25,905 nt of DNA from NCBI GenBank assembly GCA_022424925.1, contig JAKMGM010000021.1:1-25905 (forward strand), read 5' to 3'. Source of the stretch: Candidatus Poseidoniaceae archaeon (GTDB lineage Archaea > Thermoplasmatota > Poseidoniia > Poseidoniales > Poseidoniaceae). The notes under the pieces were generated by a model. It saw nothing but the letters and a program-made list of their open reading frames with translations. It ran no database searches and was not told where the DNA came from. Position 1 is the stretch's first letter. Each line of letters opens with the position of its first letter. The position numbers were made by a program, and so were the translations under genes. Below, piece by piece: positions 23,346 to 25,905 of this stretch.

Positions 23346-24011
23346 ATGTCCATTTGGCACCAGCGTTGGGATGAAAATCGAATCGGTTTTCACCGACTTG
23401 AAACCAATCCAACCCTGTCTGACCACTGGTCAAAACTCTCATTGCCGTCAAACGCAAGCGTACTGGTGCCGTTGTGTGGAAAATCACTCGATATGCACTG
23501 GTTGGATCAGCAAGGCCACACGGTTGTGGGTATCGAACTGGTCGAAAAAGCGGTCAAGCAATTCTTCGATGATGCTTCAATGTTGACTGAAGAAGAATCG
23601 AAGCACAGCGGCAATAAATACTCAGCTGGAAAGATTCACCTCTATCATGCGGACTTCTTTGAGGTTCAACCCGATGAAACACCGTTTGATGCTTGGTACG
23701 ACAGGGCAGCACTTGTTGCGTTGCCCTCAAACATACGCCCTGCATACGTCGAACAACTGTGTCAACTCACTGCTGCCAACAGCAAAGGGCTCATGGTGAC
23801 GTTTGACTACCCGCAGTCGGAAATGCAAGGTCCGCCATTCGCACTCCCTGATACGGAGGTCGAACAGTTGTTTTCCGAACATTTCGAGGTCGAACGCGTG
23901 CAATGGACCGACCTCACAGAAGAAGAACAACGCGAACTCAGTCGATGCAGCCTCTCTGTGTTCATATTGACGCGGAAGTCGTTCATGTCATCAAACTCAG
24001 GGGTACAGTAA
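23346..24011 (+). CDS. tpm: thiopurine S-methyltransferase family protein
   Basis: A 221-residue SAM-dependent methyltransferase. The N-terminus (SIWHQRWDENRIGFHRLETN) and the SAM-binding core VLVPLCGKSLDM, followed by LDQQGHTVVGIELVEKAV, WYDRAALVALP and MVTFDYPQ, match the bacterial and eukaryotic TPMT family closely. In aquatic bacteria such enzymes methylate selenium and tellurium compounds as well as thiols. The substrate here is unknown. The family is widespread in bacteria and, as far as I recall, rare in archaea, so lateral transfer is plausible. The ATG follows the enoyl-CoA hydratase stop by 4 bases. The length equals the family norm of about 215-220. The last 15 residues are weakly conserved. 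Confidence 0.93.
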   Translation: MSIWHQRWDENRIGFHRLETNPTLSDHWSKLSLPSNASVLVPLCGKSLDMHWLDQQGHTVVGIELVEKAVKQFFDDASMLTEEESKHSGNKYSAGKIHLYHADFFEVQPDETPFDAWYDRAALVALPSNIRPAYVEQLCQLTAANSKGLMVTFDYPQSEMQGPPFALPDTEVEQLFSEHFEVERVQWTDLTEEEQRELSRCSLSVFILTRKSFMSSNSGVQ

Positions 24012-24036
24012 AGTAGTACACCAAAAATCAATCAAT

Positions 24037-25122
24037 ATGGAAATCCAACTCGGTGGAACACAGCAGTCCTCCCCTGCATCACTTATCTTTGCAGGGATAG
24101 TAATTTTAGTTCTTGGAAGCATATGGCCGTTGATTGAAAGCGGAGATATCTTGGACGAAATCGAGGCACAATCGTGGGAGACTGTGGACGCAACGGTCGC
24201 CTACTTAGAAATCGATACCTATGAGTATCAATGCGGTGATGCTGAATCGGGTGATCAGACGTGCACGTCATACGAGGTTACCTATGATTTGAGGTACACT
24301 GTTGATGGCGAAACATATCGTCTCTACGATACTGAGGAAGTATCGTATTTCCAATCGAGGGTGTGGGAAGTCGATTATCCAACCAATTCAACACGAGAAA
24401 TAGCCTATGATTCACAAGACCCAAACAATGTCGATATCGACCCTGGACAGTTCGCTGAGTATCTGCCGGCATTACTTGTCGGCTTGGGGTGCACACTGCT
24501 CGCCTCATTGTTTTTCATCGGTGCGATAAAGGAAATACTCAACCCGACACAACCAGTGAATCCTGAAGAGAAATCCGACATCCCTTATTCGGACTTACCG
24601 GTTCACTTTGAAACGAAAAAAAATGTGTGGGGAGAGATTCACTATGGCCATCCATCGGTAGAAGCAGTAGCCCAGAAAATGAAACTCTATGCATGCACTG
24701 ATGCCCAAATTCGTGAGTGTTTCGCCACCTGCAAAACGCAGAGTGAACAAGCAAACAATATCGTCCAATTCGATCGAGAGTTGCTCGAAGTGATGGAAGA
24801 AGTGATTGAAGACCACTCCTCGGAAGCCAGCAATGATTTTGTTGGAGCTGCGAAGAAGGGCGCAATAGGTACGGCTGCAATGGCCATCATTCTGTTAGTA
24901 GTGAGTCTCGTCGTTGTCGTTCCAATGTTTCGGACATATGGAGCAATGCCATGGTACGGTTGGGTGCTGAGCCTTTCAACGCTCGGTTTCAGCGGTTTGG
25001 CAATCCTTCTTGGACGAATGACGTTTGAGATCAGCAAATTTCTCGACCAGGGTCTCGGAGAAGTTGTTCTGGAAACCGTCAACGAATTCATTGACGAATT
25101 CGAAGAGCATGAATCAGTTTGA
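24037..25122 (+). CDS. DUF3592-like membrane protein
   Basis: A 361-residue membrane protein. A membrane helix at about 15-33, an extracellular beta-rich domain (about 40-140) with C66 and C76, and a second helix (about 143-164) form a unit that resembles DUF3592 proteins (VDATVAYLEID... YTVDGETYRLYDTEEVSYF, YDSQDPNNVDIDPG). The soluble middle part (about 170-270) is charged, with a short basic segment, and is unlike DUF3592. Two more helices (about 276-325) and an acidic helical tail follow. No function is known. The ATG at 24037 has no clear ribosome site and an A/T-rich upstream (GTAAAGTA near 24009), so a leaderless transcript is possible. It converges on the surface-protein gene. Confidence 0.65.
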   Translation: MEIQLGGTQQSSPASLIFAGIVILVLGSIWPLIESGDILDEIEAQSWETVDATVAYLEIDTYEYQCGDAESGDQTCTSYEVTYDLRYTVDGETYRLYDTEEVSYFQSRVWEVDYPTNSTREIAYDSQDPNNVDIDPGQFAEYLPALLVGLGCTLLASLFFIGAIKEILNPTQPVNPEEKSDIPYSDLPVHFETKKNVWGEIHYGHPSVEAVAQKMKLYACTDAQIRECFATCKTQSEQANNIVQFDRELLEVMEEVIEDHSSEASNDFVGAAKKGAIGTAAMAIILLVVSLVVVVPMFRTYGAMPWYGWVLSLSTLGFSGLAILLGRMTFEISKFLDQGLGEVVLETVNEFIDEFEEHESV

Positions 25123-25220
25123 ACCCTTTTGGGGTTTCATCTTCACTTCCCAGTAGAAGCAAACAAACCGGTTTGCGAACTTGAACATCCCTCATAGAAT
25201 TCGAACCGTTCAAGGGGTTC
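25122..25220. terminator. intergenic hairpins and a 12-bp palindrome between convergent genes
   Basis: The 160-base gap between the two convergent genes holds no tRNA or other gene that I can see. It contains a stem AACCC/GGGTT with a 5-base loop (25122-25136), a perfect palindrome CAAACCGGTTTG (25164-25175), and a stem GAACC/GGTTC with an 8-base loop (25203-25207 with 25216-25220). The first hairpin directly follows the end of the upstream gene. They may end transcription from both sides, but no strong U-run follows any of them. Confidence 0.35.
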
Positions 25221-25282
25221 ACAGCGGCTTTCACGTCATGGAATGTCCACAATTGAGCCGGTGGCACCCTCAGTAATCTCGG

Positions 25283-25905
25283 TCAGTCGCTTGAACTCGA
25301 ATCCACATCTTCTTCATCTTCAGCACCATCAACCAACACCGGTTTTTCATCTTCATCGATGAACCGCTTGAGCGCCATAATGGTCAGAATCATCAGCAAA
25401 AAGATGACGATTGGGCACATCCAATACGCATTGAAATCAAATGAGGGTTCGGGTTCAGGCTCGGGCACAACATAAGGCTCGGGCTCAGACTCATTGCGTA
25501 TGCTCTCAACGCCTTGGAACGTTGGAATCGCAATGACTTCGATCATCAAGGTGAATTCAACTGGAACCATTTTTCCAGTGACTTGTATCGTATACACTGT
25601 GAGGTTTTGCGGCAGGAGCGGTGCGCCCGAGATGGTACCATTATCGAACTGCATTCCCAGCGGCATCGGAGGTGAAATCGTCCATTGTGGATTGTCTTCA
25701 GCATCAAAGTAATACATCGGCTCAAGCGTTCCTACAGATTCATTGACATCCAAAACGTACAATGTGGCTGGATAGCGTCCAATGAAGAACGGTTGGTCAA
25801 TTGCAATCATGACCGTAGCAAAGGAACTGCCCCCGCTGTTGTTGGCCCAAACGGTGAACATCGTTTCAGTCAGGTTCGTTTCAGGAACGCCAACAATGTG
25901 TCCGT
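25283..25905 (-). CDS. C-terminal part of a large surface protein with Ig-like domain and membrane anchor (5' end outside window)
   Basis: Only the C-terminal end is present. The frame is open to the right edge of the window (GHIVGVPETNLTETMFTVWA...), so the gene starts outside. It shows a putative-Ig (He_PIG-type) segment, PPMPLGMQFDNGTISGAP, where the motif 'G-x-L-x-F/x-x-G-x-I-S-G-x-P' is recognisable. A Glu-Pro-rich linker (EPEPYVVPEPEPEP) then precedes one membrane helix (MCPIVIFLLMILTIMAL) and an acidic cytoplasmic tail ending in DVDSSSSD. Several possible N-glycosylation sites (NLT, NES, NGT) occur. This anchored layout is typical of archaeal cell-surface proteins. Adhesion or S-layer-associated function is inference. 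Confidence 0.7.
   Translation of the reverse strand, partial: GHIVGVPETNLTETMFTVWANNSGGSSFATVMIAIDQPFFIGRYPATLYVLDVNESVGTLEPMYYFDAEDNPQWTISPPMPLGMQFDNGTISGAPLLPQNLTVYTIQVTGKMVPVEFTLMIEVIAIPTFQGVESIRNESEPEPYVVPEPEPEPSFDFNAYWMCPIVIFLLMILTIMALKRFIDEDEKPVLVDGAEDEEDVDSSSSD

Noticed and set aside
25190..25220. tRNA T-arm-like sequence (GGTTCGAATTC on the - strand)
   Set aside because: The flanking bases do not form the T stem, and no anticodon or acceptor arm could be fitted on either strand.

Overview
The window looks like chromosomal DNA of a planktonic euryarchaeon, most plausibly marine group II (Candidatus Poseidoniales) or a close Thermoplasmatota relative. This is an inference from gene content, not a phylogeny. 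The supporting signs are an archaeal type IV pilus ATPase with FlaJ-type membrane proteins, a Bat-type HTH_10 regulator, a 2-phosphoglycerate-kinase-like protein, GGTGA/GGAG-type ribosome sites, TATA boxes placed for leaderless mRNAs, a Bacteria-like lipobox lipoprotein and a large surface protein with an acidic tail. No rRNA, tRNA, CRISPR array, insertion sequence or integrase was seen. Genes are dense and no gap exceeds about 160 bp.

Layout. (1) 1-2205: the end of an ABC-2-like permease, then a small adenylate-kinase-like P-loop kinase. (2) 2335-7397, + strand: a compact pilus or secretion operon with an ATPase, two FlaJ/TadC-type platform proteins that both carry cysteine-bearing extracellular insertions, and two small pilin-like single-pass proteins. 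A 2-phosphoglycerate-kinase-like gene faces it and overlaps its end by 4 bp. (3) 8178-14789: two convergent transcription units that look like parts of an aerobic CoA-linked aromatic degradation route. On + are an aldehyde dehydrogenase and a PaaG-type crotonase. On - are a BoxB/PaaA-like diiron oxygenase, an unrecognised 178-residue protein, an EamA exporter and a 3-hydroxyacyl-CoA dehydrogenase, preceded by an HTH_10 regulator. A near-perfect tandem palindrome lies just upstream of the oxygenase gene. (4) 14874-16827: a small membrane protein, class II fructose-1,6-bisphosphatase (glpX) and a BioY biotin transporter. (5) 16878-20246: a divergent pair, a sialidase-like lipoprotein and a fusion of an autoinducer-synthase-like GNAT domain to a PLP aminotransferase. 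(6) 20240-23341+: moaE-moaC (molybdopterin) on -, then a + run of a geranylgeranyl-reductase-like flavoprotein, an enoyl-CoA hydratase and a thiopurine-methyltransferase homologue. (7) 24037-25905: a DUF3592-like membrane protein and, convergent to it, the C-terminal end of a surface protein that runs off the window.

The strongest candidates for something undescribed are the GNAT-aminotransferase fusion, the oxygenase cluster with its palindromic operator and unknown partner protein, and the two-platform pilus operon. Family calls rest on motifs read by eye and on memory of the families. No database search was possible.
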